Shown here piece after piece: positions 29,902-36,641 of a stretch of 64,000 nt of DNA (position 1 is its first letter; each line of letters opens with the position of its first letter). Below the pieces are notes generated by a model, which made no database searches, was not told the origin of the DNA, and saw only the letters and a list, made by a program, of their open reading frames with translations. The stretch is from Pseudomonadota bacterium. GTDB lineage: Bacteria; Bdellovibrionota; Bacteriovoracia; Bacteriovoracales; Bacteriovoracaceae. The stretch covers positions 186,001 to 250,000 of the forward strand of contig JAIYDL010000018.1 of NCBI GenBank assembly GCA_027487515.1, in the 5' to 3' direction. The position numbers and the translations under genes were made by a program.

Positions 29902-30984
29902 CTACCTTTTAACTGCATCGCAGATCATGAACTTGCTGTTCGTCGCGACGACCGTGGAGTTACCGAAGAGGTTTTTTAGCTTCACTTGGTAGCCGAGGTG
30001 AGTGTTGCCGATGACCCGGATCATCCCCCCGGGCCTCAGCGCCGCAAGAGAATCTTGAAACATCTGCCAAGAAACAAAATCGCCGATGGTGTGTCCTTGG
30101 TGGAACGGGGGATTGCAAAGGACAAGGTCCAAAGAATTCGGCCGCTGGCCTTCGAAGCAGTTCGTCCAGTGGAAGGAAGCCTCATCTTGGAAGTAGTGGG
30201 CATAATTGATCCGGGCGCTCTCGATCGCCATCGCAGAATCATCGCTAAATGAGATCTTCGCACGGGGATTGAGTTGCTTCGCTTTGATCCCCAGAATACC
30301 GTTGGCGCACCCGAGGTCGAGGATCGCGCCGAAATCTCCTCGAGGAATGTGGTCCAAAATAAATCGGGTTCCGATGTCCAGTTTCTCCCGACTAAAGAGG
30401 TTCGAGTGATTCACAAATGGAACTTCGAAAGCGTCGATCTTGACTGATTGGGGCCCGGGACGTTGAACCTGTGAGAGCTCAAAATCCGCAAAGATCAATC
30501 GCGCTTTCTTCTGGGCCAGGCTCGTCGTGGTTTTACCAATGTACTTATTCAGGAGGTCAAAACTCGTCGGGGCCAGGTGCTTAATCATGGCGCCGCAGAT
30601 GACCTTTGAGTGAGACTGAAGGTGCGAGGTCAGGGCGCAGAGGAGGTCTTCAAAATAGGTCATGTTCTTCGGGATCTGGAGACAAACAAAATCGTAGATC
30701 CCGTGGAGCTCCGAGAGGTGATGGATCAACCCGGGCCTCTGGGTACAATTTTGCAGGATCCCCTGGGTGCTCACGTAGGAGTCCGTGTAGGTCGTGGGTT
30801 CGAACTCTTGCAGCCCCCAGCTCAGGGCCCCGAAGTGATCATTCACAACGAGGATCCGCTTCCCGTTGAGCTCAACCGAGGACAGGTGCTTAAGGATGAG
30901 AGCATCAGCGCTGTCCCAGCCTTGCAGGTCCTCGCGTTTCCTTACGGGGTAGCGTTTAATTTCAGCGAGAGATTTGGCACTCAT
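29902..30984 (-). CDS. rlmG: 23S rRNA (guanine-N2)-methyltransferase, RlmG/RsmC type
   Basis: Two tandem Rossmann-like domains. The second has the SAM-binding block ILDLGCANGILGI and the N2-guanine methyltransferase motif LCNPPFHQGH. The end GNTHLGYQVKLKNLFGNSTVVAT matches RlmG closely, so modification of G1835-equivalent in 23S rRNA is likely. ATG 30984 (360 residues) is preferred to the track's 31038, because RlmG-type sequence begins at about AKSLAEIKRYP. Both starts have poor ribosome sites. It is divergent from the MNIO locus. Confidence 0.88.
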   Translation of the reverse strand: MSAKSLAEIKRYPVRKREDLQGWDSADALILKHLSSVELNGKRILVVNDHFGALSWGLQEFEPTTYTDSYVSTQGILQNCTQRPGLIHHLSELHGIYDFVCLQIPKNMTYFEDLLCALTSHLQSHSKVICGAMIKHLAPTSFDLLNKYIGKTTTSLAQKKARLIFADFELSQVQRPGPQSVKIDAFEVPFVNHSNLFSREKLDIGTRFILDHIPRGDFGAILDLGCANGILGIKAKQLNPRAKISFSDDSAMAIESARINYAHYFQDEASFHWTNCFEGQRPNSLDLVLCNPPFHQGHTIGDFVSWQMFQDSLAALRPGGMIRVIGNTHLGYQVKLKNLFGNSTVVATNSKFMICDAVKR

Positions 30985-31106
30985 GGAAGCCGATGATAAC
31001 GAAATGGCACCAAAAATCCAATGTAAATACATGGACATGAGTGCGCCGGCCTGACCGGAAAAATTTTAATCTTCTTTTGGAGCTCACTCAGATTACAATA
31101 ACGAGT

Positions 31107-31331
31107 ATGAAGACCATCCTCTTTCTGCTGTCCACCGTACTCGTGTTTACTCAATGGGTCGCCAGGGCTTCCCAGGAACAGACACGCACATCCCCCACCG
31201 AGAGTCGTCCTAAGGTAGACCCCGCGGCACCGGCCGCGACGACTGAATCGGCGGCAAGTCCGGAAAAACCCCAGGAGCCTAAGCCCGCGGTGCCGACGAG
31301 AGAACCCTGTTTGGCATGCGGCCTCGGGTAA
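31107..31331 (+). CDS. Secreted short peptide ending in CLACGLG; candidate MNIO substrate
   Basis: 74 residues. Sec signal MKTILFLLSTVLVFTQWVARA is followed by a low-complexity linker rich in P, A, E, T and K, then REPCLACGLG at the very C terminus. Cys 68 and Cys 71 are the only cysteines. The last 16 bases overlap the start of the DUF692/MNIO gene, so the two are translationally coupled. Known MNIO enzymes modify cysteines of short peptides, and secreted bufferin-type substrates also carry signal peptides. I infer this is the precursor or target peptide. The C-terminal motif is not one I recognise. ATG 31107 is the only start giving a signal peptide, though its ribosome site is weak. Confidence 0.72.
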   Translation: MKTILFLLSTVLVFTQWVARASQEQTRTSPTESRPKVDPAAPAATTESAASPEKPQEPKPAVPTREPCLACGLG

Positions 31332-32230
31332 GGGCAGGGTTATCCCTCACAGGCAGCGCTTCCTGCGCCATGGCCTGGGTACTTGCGATGGGACGAAGCC
31401 TCGGGGCGATCGAAATCAACCCGGATGCCCCTCAGAAAATGACCCTCCTTCCCCCTTCCGATTTGTTGCTGCACTCGCTGGAATTTTCACTCTTCCGGAA
31501 GGACTTCCTTCCAACAGAGTGGTGCAGGAAAGTTAAAGACAACATCCCAGGACTCAGACCAGATTTCTTCACGGTCCACTACGGCGCCGATTGGTGGGGG
31601 GAGACGAGAGTGAGAACCTTTCTTCCTCTTCGTCCCACAGAGCAAAGCATTGGCACCGCTTGTGATCGCCTGAAGTTCCTCCAAGATCAGTTCCAATGCC
31701 CAGTTGGGATTGAGAACCTAGCGCTGGCCACCTCCCGGGAAGATTGCTTCCGGCAACTAGAGGTCATCGAGACCATCTGTGATCGGGTTGGCGGGTACCA
31801 GCTCCTCGACCTTCATAACCTCTACTGCCAGTCCGTCAATTTCGATCTGGGCCTCACTGAATTCCTGGCCTTCATCGACCGTCAACGGGTCCTCGAGGTC
31901 CACGTGAGCGGTGGGTCCGTTTATAAAAATTTTCGTAGGGATACCCACGATGGTGAAGTCCCCGAGGACCTTTGGGCCCAGCTCCCTCAAGTCCTAGCGG
32001 GGCTCCCGAGACTGCGCTGGGTTCTTTTCGAGGAGCTCCCCACAAGCTTCCTGGCGAATCTTCTGACGGCGACGCAATTTTTCCAACGCCTTCTCCCTCG
32101 ATTGGAAGCTCTCTCTGTGGATGCCTTCATCCCACCGAGGTCGATGCCCGGGATTGAGGCCCGAGATCCCACCCCCCATGAAACTGCTCTCGAGGTGGTG
32201 GAACTCCTCGCCGAGAAGTGGAGACTTTAG
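31316..32230 (+). CDS. DUF692 / multinuclear non-haem iron oxidase (MNIO) family enzyme
   Basis: 304 residues with the family's TIM-barrel landmarks: LHSLEFSLF (His 53), TVHYGADWW (His 88), GIENLA (Glu 133, Asn 134), LLDLHNLYCQSVN (Asp 165, Asn 168), LEVHVSGG (His 196), DTHDGEVPEDLW (Asp 209, His 211) and VLFEEL (Glu 239/240). This matches the spacing of metal ligands in MbnB-like enzymes, which oxidatively modify peptide cysteines. Its start codon lies inside the upstream peptide gene. No partner protein of the MbnC/TglI/DUF2063 kind is encoded nearby, so recognition may be by the enzyme itself. The chemistry and product are unknown. Confidence 0.85.
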   Translation: MRPRVRAGLSLTGSASCAMAWVLAMGRSLGAIEINPDAPQKMTLLPPSDLLLHSLEFSLFRKDFLPTEWCRKVKDNIPGLRPDFFTVHYGADWWGETRVRTFLPLRPTEQSIGTACDRLKFLQDQFQCPVGIENLALATSREDCFRQLEVIETICDRVGGYQLLDLHNLYCQSVNFDLGLTEFLAFIDRQRVLEVHVSGGSVYKNFRRDTHDGEVPEDLWAQLPQVLAGLPRLRWVLFEELPTSFLANLLTATQFFQRLLPRLEALSVDAFIPPRSMPGIEARDPTPHETALEVVELLAEKWRL

Positions 32231-32262
32231 GCGCCCGAGCTCTCGAGACGCTTCCCGAAAAC

Positions 32263-32631
32263 TCAGTGCCGTCGAGTCCTGCGCTGGCCCTCGGGGTTTG
32301 ACAATTTTCTCATTTCCGCGAGAATCGATTGAAACTTCGACTCCGTTTGAAAACTTTTACAGCTCGGAGCATAGACAACCTCCTGCTTCCGGGAAGCATG
32401 AAAAACTAAAAGTTTTTCGCAGTCACAGCGGAATCGGAGCTTGAGCTCTCCTGACCGTTTGTTTTTAAGTTCCACGACCCAGCAGGCGTCGGCGCAACCG
32501 CAGGAGCGGTACTCGAGAACCTCTGATTTCTCAGGCCAGTCAAGAGTCGTTGTCCGCGAGGGGAAACTCGCAACGGCAGCGGTCGAAATGAACACGACTG
32601 CCAGAAAGTAAATGCGCTTAAACTTCTGCAC
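32263..32631 (-). CDS. Small Cys-rich exported protein beside the MNIO locus
   Basis: Starting at GTG 32631 (AAAGGG upstream) gives 122 residues with a signal peptide (MQKFKRIYFLAVVFISTAAVA). The mature domain has six cysteines in YRSCGCADACW, RFRCDCEK and APSCKSF, with a basic C terminus. The track's 161-residue version extends into the pirin gene and lacks an export signal at its start. No family is recognised; disulphides or metal binding are both possible. It is convergent with the MNIO gene, 32 bases apart, and is preceded on its strand by pirin after 23 bases, so it could be co-transcribed with pirin. Confidence 0.68.
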   Translation of the reverse strand: MQKFKRIYFLAVVFISTAAVASFPSRTTTLDWPEKSEVLEYRSCGCADACWVVELKNKRSGELKLRFRCDCEKLLVFHASRKQEVVYAPSCKSFQTESKFQSILAEMRKLSNPEGQRRTRRH

Positions 32632-32654
32632 GAACGATCCCTTTTCTGGAGAGG

Positions 32655-33749
32655 CTACGCCTTCGGTTTTTCGAGTCGCCCATCGGGATACTTGGCAAAG
32701 CGCTCCGTCCCCGGACCATGGATCATATCCTCCCGGGACCACCTCCATCCTCCGAACTGGGTGCGGTGGTAATCCCGGAAAGTCTCCTCGATCTCTGCCC
32801 TGGTGGTCATCACAAAGGGGCCATGCTGGACAACTGGTTCACCGATGGGTTTGGCCTCCAGAAGAAGGAACTCAGAAACGCCGCTGGACTCGATCTCGAG
32901 AGCGACGTCCGCGGAAACAAAGGCCACTTGCTTACCCAGAATTTTTTGTCCGTTGAGCGAGGCGGAGTCTCCGTCGAAGAAATACAAGGATCGGGTTCGG
33001 CCTTCCTGTGCCGGGTAAGAAAACGCCGCGCCCTTTTTTAGCTTCACCATGAGAATCGTGACTCCGTTCCCAGGGTCAGCGGCCCAGCTGTTCTTCGGTG
33101 CTTCAAAGAAGCGCGTCCCACCGAACTCTCCGCTGATGACCGACACCTCGAGATTTTCAGCGGTGATCCGCGGCAGAGAATCCGCCCAGAGCATTTTAAA
33201 CTCCGGCGCGACGAGCTTGTTCTTCCGCGGAAGGTTCAGCCAGAGCTGAAAAAGTTCAAGGGTGTTTCCCTTATCCCGGTGGACCAACGGAAACATCTCC
33301 GAGTGCTGGATCCCAGACCCCGCCGTCATCCATTGGACGTCTCCCTCGCCGTATCTCCCCGAGGCGCCGAGGGAGTCGGCGTGATCGGCCAGACCCTGGC
33401 GCACGATGGTGATGGTCTCAAAACCTCGGTGCGGGTGCAGGGGGAACCCCGGGATTTCCCTCCCGTGGTAAAGTCGAAACCCGTCTTTCTCTTGGAAGTC
33501 TGCCCCGAGGTTTCTTCCGATAAAATGAGTCGGCTTAACCCCGAATTGGTCGTCTCCAGCCGGGTAGTGGTCAAAGTGGTGCGCGCAGAAGAGAAAGGGA
33601 TCCTGCGTGGGCCAGTGGAGATCGATGGGTTCTAGGTGCTGTATCATAGAACGATCCTTTTCCCTTGAACGCGGGCCCACCCACCGGAGGAATCCCCAGC
33701 CGACCAAGGGTAAGAGGCCAAGAAATTTGAGCAGAGACCGGCGGTCCAT
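32655..33749 (-). CDS. Pirin family protein with Tat-type N terminus
   Basis: Bicupin of the pirin/quercetinase family. Metal ligands are conserved in the N-terminal cupin: FPLHPHRGFET (two His) and GSGIQHSE (His, Glu). From ATG 33749 (GAAGGA 5 bases upstream) the protein is 364 residues and begins MDRRSLLKFLGLLPLVGW, a twin-arginine-like signal without an obvious cleavage site. A second in-frame ATG at 33647 has its own AAAAGGA ribosome site and would give a conventional cytoplasmic pirin starting MIQHLEPIDLHW. Both products may be made. Function is perhaps a dioxygenase; the substrate is unknown. Confidence 0.88.
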   Translation of the reverse strand: MDRRSLLKFLGLLPLVGWGFLRWVGPRSREKDRSMIQHLEPIDLHWPTQDPFLFCAHHFDHYPAGDDQFGVKPTHFIGRNLGADFQEKDGFRLYHGREIPGFPLHPHRGFETITIVRQGLADHADSLGASGRYGEGDVQWMTAGSGIQHSEMFPLVHRDKGNTLELFQLWLNLPRKNKLVAPEFKMLWADSLPRITAENLEVSVISGEFGGTRFFEAPKNSWAADPGNGVTILMVKLKKGAAFSYPAQEGRTRSLYFFDGDSASLNGQKILGKQVAFVSADVALEIESSGVSEFLLLEAKPIGEPVVQHGPFVMTTRAEIEETFRDYHRTQFGGWRWSREDMIHGPGTERFAKYPDGRLEKPKA

Positions 33750-33845
33750 AAGATCCTTCGCCATTCAAAGACTTGAAGAAATCCTACTCCGGGCCTACGG
33801 AGGCCGTCACCACCTCCGAGATAAAAATCCACAAATAGAAGCCGA

Positions 33846-33870
33846 GTCAGGCCCTGCGGACAGGCCTGAC
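33846..33870 (-). terminator. Hairpin terminator downstream of the 161-residue gene
   Basis: GTCAGGCC and GGCCTGAC form a perfect 8-bp stem with a 9-base loop, 15 bases after the stop of the gene at 33885 on the minus strand. On that strand a T-rich stretch follows (TTCTATTTGTGGATTTTTA), consistent with a Rho-independent terminator that separates that gene from pirin. Confidence 0.65.
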
Positions 33871-33884
33871 CTGGGCAGACCGTC

Positions 33885-34370
33885 TCAGTGCTGTGACAAC
33901 GACAAAATGAGCCGATACTCTCTTCCGTCGTAGGGATGAGACGCCGGGATCAACTCTAAGTAGTAGAGCTGGTCTCCTACGGCGTCGAGTTTCACTTTCC
34001 TCCCTCTCGAGGCGGTGGAGGAAGAAGCCCATCCGGCACCATCCTTCGACCGCGTAAACCTCCCGTAACTAAACCGTCCCTCCCCCGACGCCTCATACTC
34101 CGTCATCTTCACCGCTGCAACCACCGGGGACCCAGCGCGAGGCTCGAGCCGGACCGAAGCCTCGGTCTCCGAAGACTGAACCACGACGGTGTCGCCGACC
34201 TTGACACAGGCATTGGCCCGGGGGCCCTGGCAATCGGCGCCTGTCTGGTGCGCGACCTTTACGACCTCATACCTCCCAACGAAGTCCTGGAACGCGGAAG
34301 CTCCGAGAGCGCTTCGCAGCGGAGAAGATAGCAAGACTCCGAAAGTGAACAGTAACCCAACGTGTTTCAT
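33885..34370 (-). CDS. Secreted hypothetical protein, single beta-type domain
   Basis: 161 residues with signal peptide MKHVGLLFTFGVLLSSPLRSALGA. The mature part contains two Cys close together (GADCQGPRANACVKVGD), likely a disulphide, and a run of beta strands (DTVVVQSSETEASVRLEP; GDQLYYLELIPAS; REYRLILSLSQH). Its lipocalin-like size and pattern suggest a small secreted beta barrel, but no family is recognised. The start has AGGAG 4-5 bases upstream. It is divergent from the LysR-type regulator, which may therefore control it. Confidence 0.75.
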   Translation of the reverse strand: MKHVGLLFTFGVLLSSPLRSALGASAFQDFVGRYEVVKVAHQTGADCQGPRANACVKVGDTVVVQSSETEASVRLEPRAGSPVVAAVKMTEYEASGEGRFSYGRFTRSKDGAGWASSSTASRGRKVKLDAVGDQLYYLELIPASHPYDGREYRLILSLSQH

Positions 34371-34426
34371 GGCTCTCCTTTTGTGTTGACCTTGGAGCCT
34401 TATACCGAAAGATCACTCCCGAATAT

Positions 34427-34465
34427 GTTGTAGAAATACATACAACTTGTTTATAATTATCGTAC
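34427..34465 (+). promoter_or_regulatory. Promoter with overlapping inverted repeat before LysR-type gene; possible leaderless start
   Basis: TTGTAG (34428-34433), an 18-base spacer and a perfect TATAAT (34452-34457) make a good sigma-70-type promoter. Transcription would start at about 34463-34466, essentially at the ATG, and no ribosome site is visible. GTTGTA (34427-34432) and TACAAC (34441-34446) form an inverted repeat across the -35 and spacer, well placed for autorepression by the LysR-type protein. Confidence 0.55.
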
Positions 34466-35323
34466 ATGGAAAACTTCCTCATTCCCCCCGATTACTGCGT
34501 GATTCTCAGGGCCCTGAAGGTCAGCGGCTCGCTCCGAAGCGCCGGGGCGTTACTGAACTCAGATCCGGCCACTTTGGTTCGGAAGTTCCAAGTCCTGGCA
34601 TCGGACTACGAGCTCATCATGAAAACGGGCCGTCGGTGGGTGATCACCGAGAAAGGGGAGCGAGTCCTTTCTTGGTTAGAAGAGAGCATGGCCCGCCAGA
34701 AGCTGATGCTGGATGAAAAGCCCTGCCTCCGGGTTGCGTCCTTTTCCTGGTTGGCGGAACAAAAACTCATTCCCCATTTCTCTGAGCTCAACCAACTCAC
34801 GAGGCACAAGTACCACTGGGTCTTCAAAACCCTCGCCGCTGACTTAGAACAGGAGTTGATCAACGGACGCTCCGACTACGTCATCACGGGCCACGCCCCC
34901 ACGGACCCGTTGATCGCGTTCAAGCGGATCGTCTCCCATGATTGGAAAGTGATCATCCCTCAGAGCTGGAAACCGGAGGTCAGTCGGCTCAGCGAAGGTG
35001 CCCTCATCCAGTACTTGCAACGAAGGCCCTTCCTGAGACTGGGACCTCTGAACCCCGTTGAAGTCTTGAAGTTTGAGGTGGGTCAGATCCATGAACTCCA
35101 GGTTGACGGAGTCATCGGAATCCGGTCGGCGGTGGTCTCCGGGTTAGGCTGGAGCTGCGTTCCGGCGATGTCGGTTCAATCGTTCATCGACCGCAGAGAG
35201 GTCCATGCGCTCAAGCTTCCGACCTTGACCACGGACACCGTTTCCGTCTGGTGGCTCCGCTCGAGAAAAGACATCGCCGCACACTCGAAGGCCGTCGTGA
35301 GCTGGGTGACTTCGTTTTCCTGA
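34466..35323 (+). CDS. LysR-type transcriptional regulator (divergent member)
   Basis: 285 residues. N-terminal winged helix at about 5-65 (CVILRALKVSGSLRSAGALLNSDPATLVRKFQVL pattern; GRRWVITEKGERVLSWLEE). The rest matches the periplasmic-binding-protein-like effector domain (LRVASFSWLAEQKLIPHF; GRSDYVITGHAPTDPLIAFK; VSGLGWSCVPAMSVQSFI). The DNA-binding helix is divergent from typical LysR sequences, so confidence in the exact family is moderate. It probably regulates itself and the divergent secreted-protein gene through the inverted repeat upstream. Confidence 0.75.
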   Translation: MENFLIPPDYCVILRALKVSGSLRSAGALLNSDPATLVRKFQVLASDYELIMKTGRRWVITEKGERVLSWLEESMARQKLMLDEKPCLRVASFSWLAEQKLIPHFSELNQLTRHKYHWVFKTLAADLEQELINGRSDYVITGHAPTDPLIAFKRIVSHDWKVIIPQSWKPEVSRLSEGALIQYLQRRPFLRLGPLNPVEVLKFEVGQIHELQVDGVIGIRSAVVSGLGWSCVPAMSVQSFIDRREVHALKLPTLTTDTVSVWWLRSRKDIAAHSKAVVSWVTSFS

Positions 35324-35444
35324 GGCACGCCCCGGGCCCCATTGGGGAACGAGATTGGACAAAAATAACCTATACAAAGCTACTCCCGCATAGTTTATTA
35401 CCAGGTCACTTTTTATCCCAAGTTCGTGACCTCCGAGGCAACCC

Positions 35445-35912
35445 ATGCGCGCGATTCTCCTTCTGACCCTCCTCTACCCTTTCATGTCCACGGCACAAGA
35501 ACACCCCCTCGAGCTGACGCAAAGTAGTCCCGCCGTTGAGTGGGAGACCATCTCGAATGATTTTGTGCAGCTGATTTACCCGAAGTATCTGCGAAAGAAA
35601 TCGGTCTACGTCGCGAACCTCATAGAGCACTCCTCGCAGGTGGTGGGTCAAACCTACGGGATCCAGAAACCGAGGACTTTCCCTTTAGTGCTCCGGCCGG
35701 AGATGGCCGCGCCAAACGGATTCGTGACGCTGGCCCCCCGGCGGAGTGAGTGGTTTCGTAACTCCACCTACAATAGTTATGGAACTGAGTTAGAGTTTGA
35801 GTCAAACGTGTTACGGATCCTTCCCCTAAACATCGGAGTCCGGATCGTGGAAAAACTAAAGTCTCAGCAAACGTTGGCCGAAGTCTACAGCGACTTATCC
35901 GTGGGGTTTTGA
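35445..35912 (+). pseudogene. Probable internally deleted remnant of a larger secreted protein
   Basis: 155 residues, open frame, signal peptide MRAILLLTLLYPFMSTAQ, good ribosome site (GAGG). Residues about 30-108 (FVQLIYPKYLRKKSVYVANLIEH; YGIQKP; ANGFVTLAPRRSEWF-like block) resemble the start of large secreted Bdellovibrio-type proteins that continue into a peptidase-like domain, propeller and barrel. Here that block runs straight into a barrel-like end (GTELEFESNVLRILPLNIGV ... VYSDLSVGF). I infer an in-frame internal deletion joining the N terminus to the last barrel strands. It could instead be a genuine small protein. MarC follows after 1 base. Confidence 0.55.
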
Positions 35913-35913
35913 C

Positions 35914-36597
35914 GTGGACACCATCCCGCTCATGAGTGGATTCTATACGTCGGTGCTTCTCGCGTTCATGTCACTCTTCCCCCCGGTGAATCCCATCGGA
36001 ACCGCTATCATCATCGATCCGTACTTACAGAGCCTCAACGTGCATCTTCGACGAAAAGCCGCGGCCAAGATCGCGCTCTACTCGTTCCTCGTCTGTCTGT
36101 TCACGACCCTCATCGGCGCCGCAATCTTCGAGGTCTTCGGGATCTCCGTCCCGGCGGTTCAGATCGCTGGCGGTTGGCTCATCTGCAAGATGGGCTACGA
36201 TGTCCTCCACGCGGATTCGGCTAATGCCGAGGCCGGGGACAGCAGGACCACAGATCCGGAGAAGAGCTGGAACAAGCTTCAAACAAATCTCTTCTACCCC
36301 CTCGCTTTCCCCATGACCACCGGAGCAGGGACCATCTCTGTGATCCTGACCTTGAGCGCCGATAACTTCGACACCATCAGCACTCAGCATCTCTTCAATC
36401 AGCTGGGCCTCATCACTGGTGCGTTGCTCATGTGCACCAGCGTGTTTATCGCCTACAACTACGCCCCCTACATCCTGAAGCACCTAGGCCACCGGGGGCA
36501 GGCCATCTTGAATCGACTCTCGGGTTTTCTGACCCTTTGTGTAGGCATTCAGATCCTCATCAACGGCGTCGCCGCCGCCATTAGGCAACTGCAGTGA
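35914..36597 (+). CDS. MarC family (UPF0056) integral membrane protein
   Basis: 227 residues with about six TM helices and the family landmarks SLFPPVNPIGTA, QIAGGWLICKMGYDVL, FYPLAFPMTTGAGTIS and a closing RLSGFLTLCVGIQILINGV. The MarC family is widespread; its transport substrate is not established, and the early link to multiple antibiotic resistance was not upheld. GTG 35914 lies 1 base after the upstream stop, so translation is probably coupled; ATG 35932 is an alternative start. An operon with the 155-residue remnant is likely. Confidence 0.88.
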   Translation: MDTIPLMSGFYTSVLLAFMSLFPPVNPIGTAIIIDPYLQSLNVHLRRKAAAKIALYSFLVCLFTTLIGAAIFEVFGISVPAVQIAGGWLICKMGYDVLHADSANAEAGDSRTTDPEKSWNKLQTNLFYPLAFPMTTGAGTISVILTLSADNFDTISTQHLFNQLGLITGALLMCTSVFIAYNYAPYILKHLGHRGQAILNRLSGFLTLCVGIQILINGVAAAIRQLQ

Positions 36598-36641
36598 GGG
36601 CCTGGACTCGGGAGCGGAAAGGCCCCGTCGAGGCCGGACCC

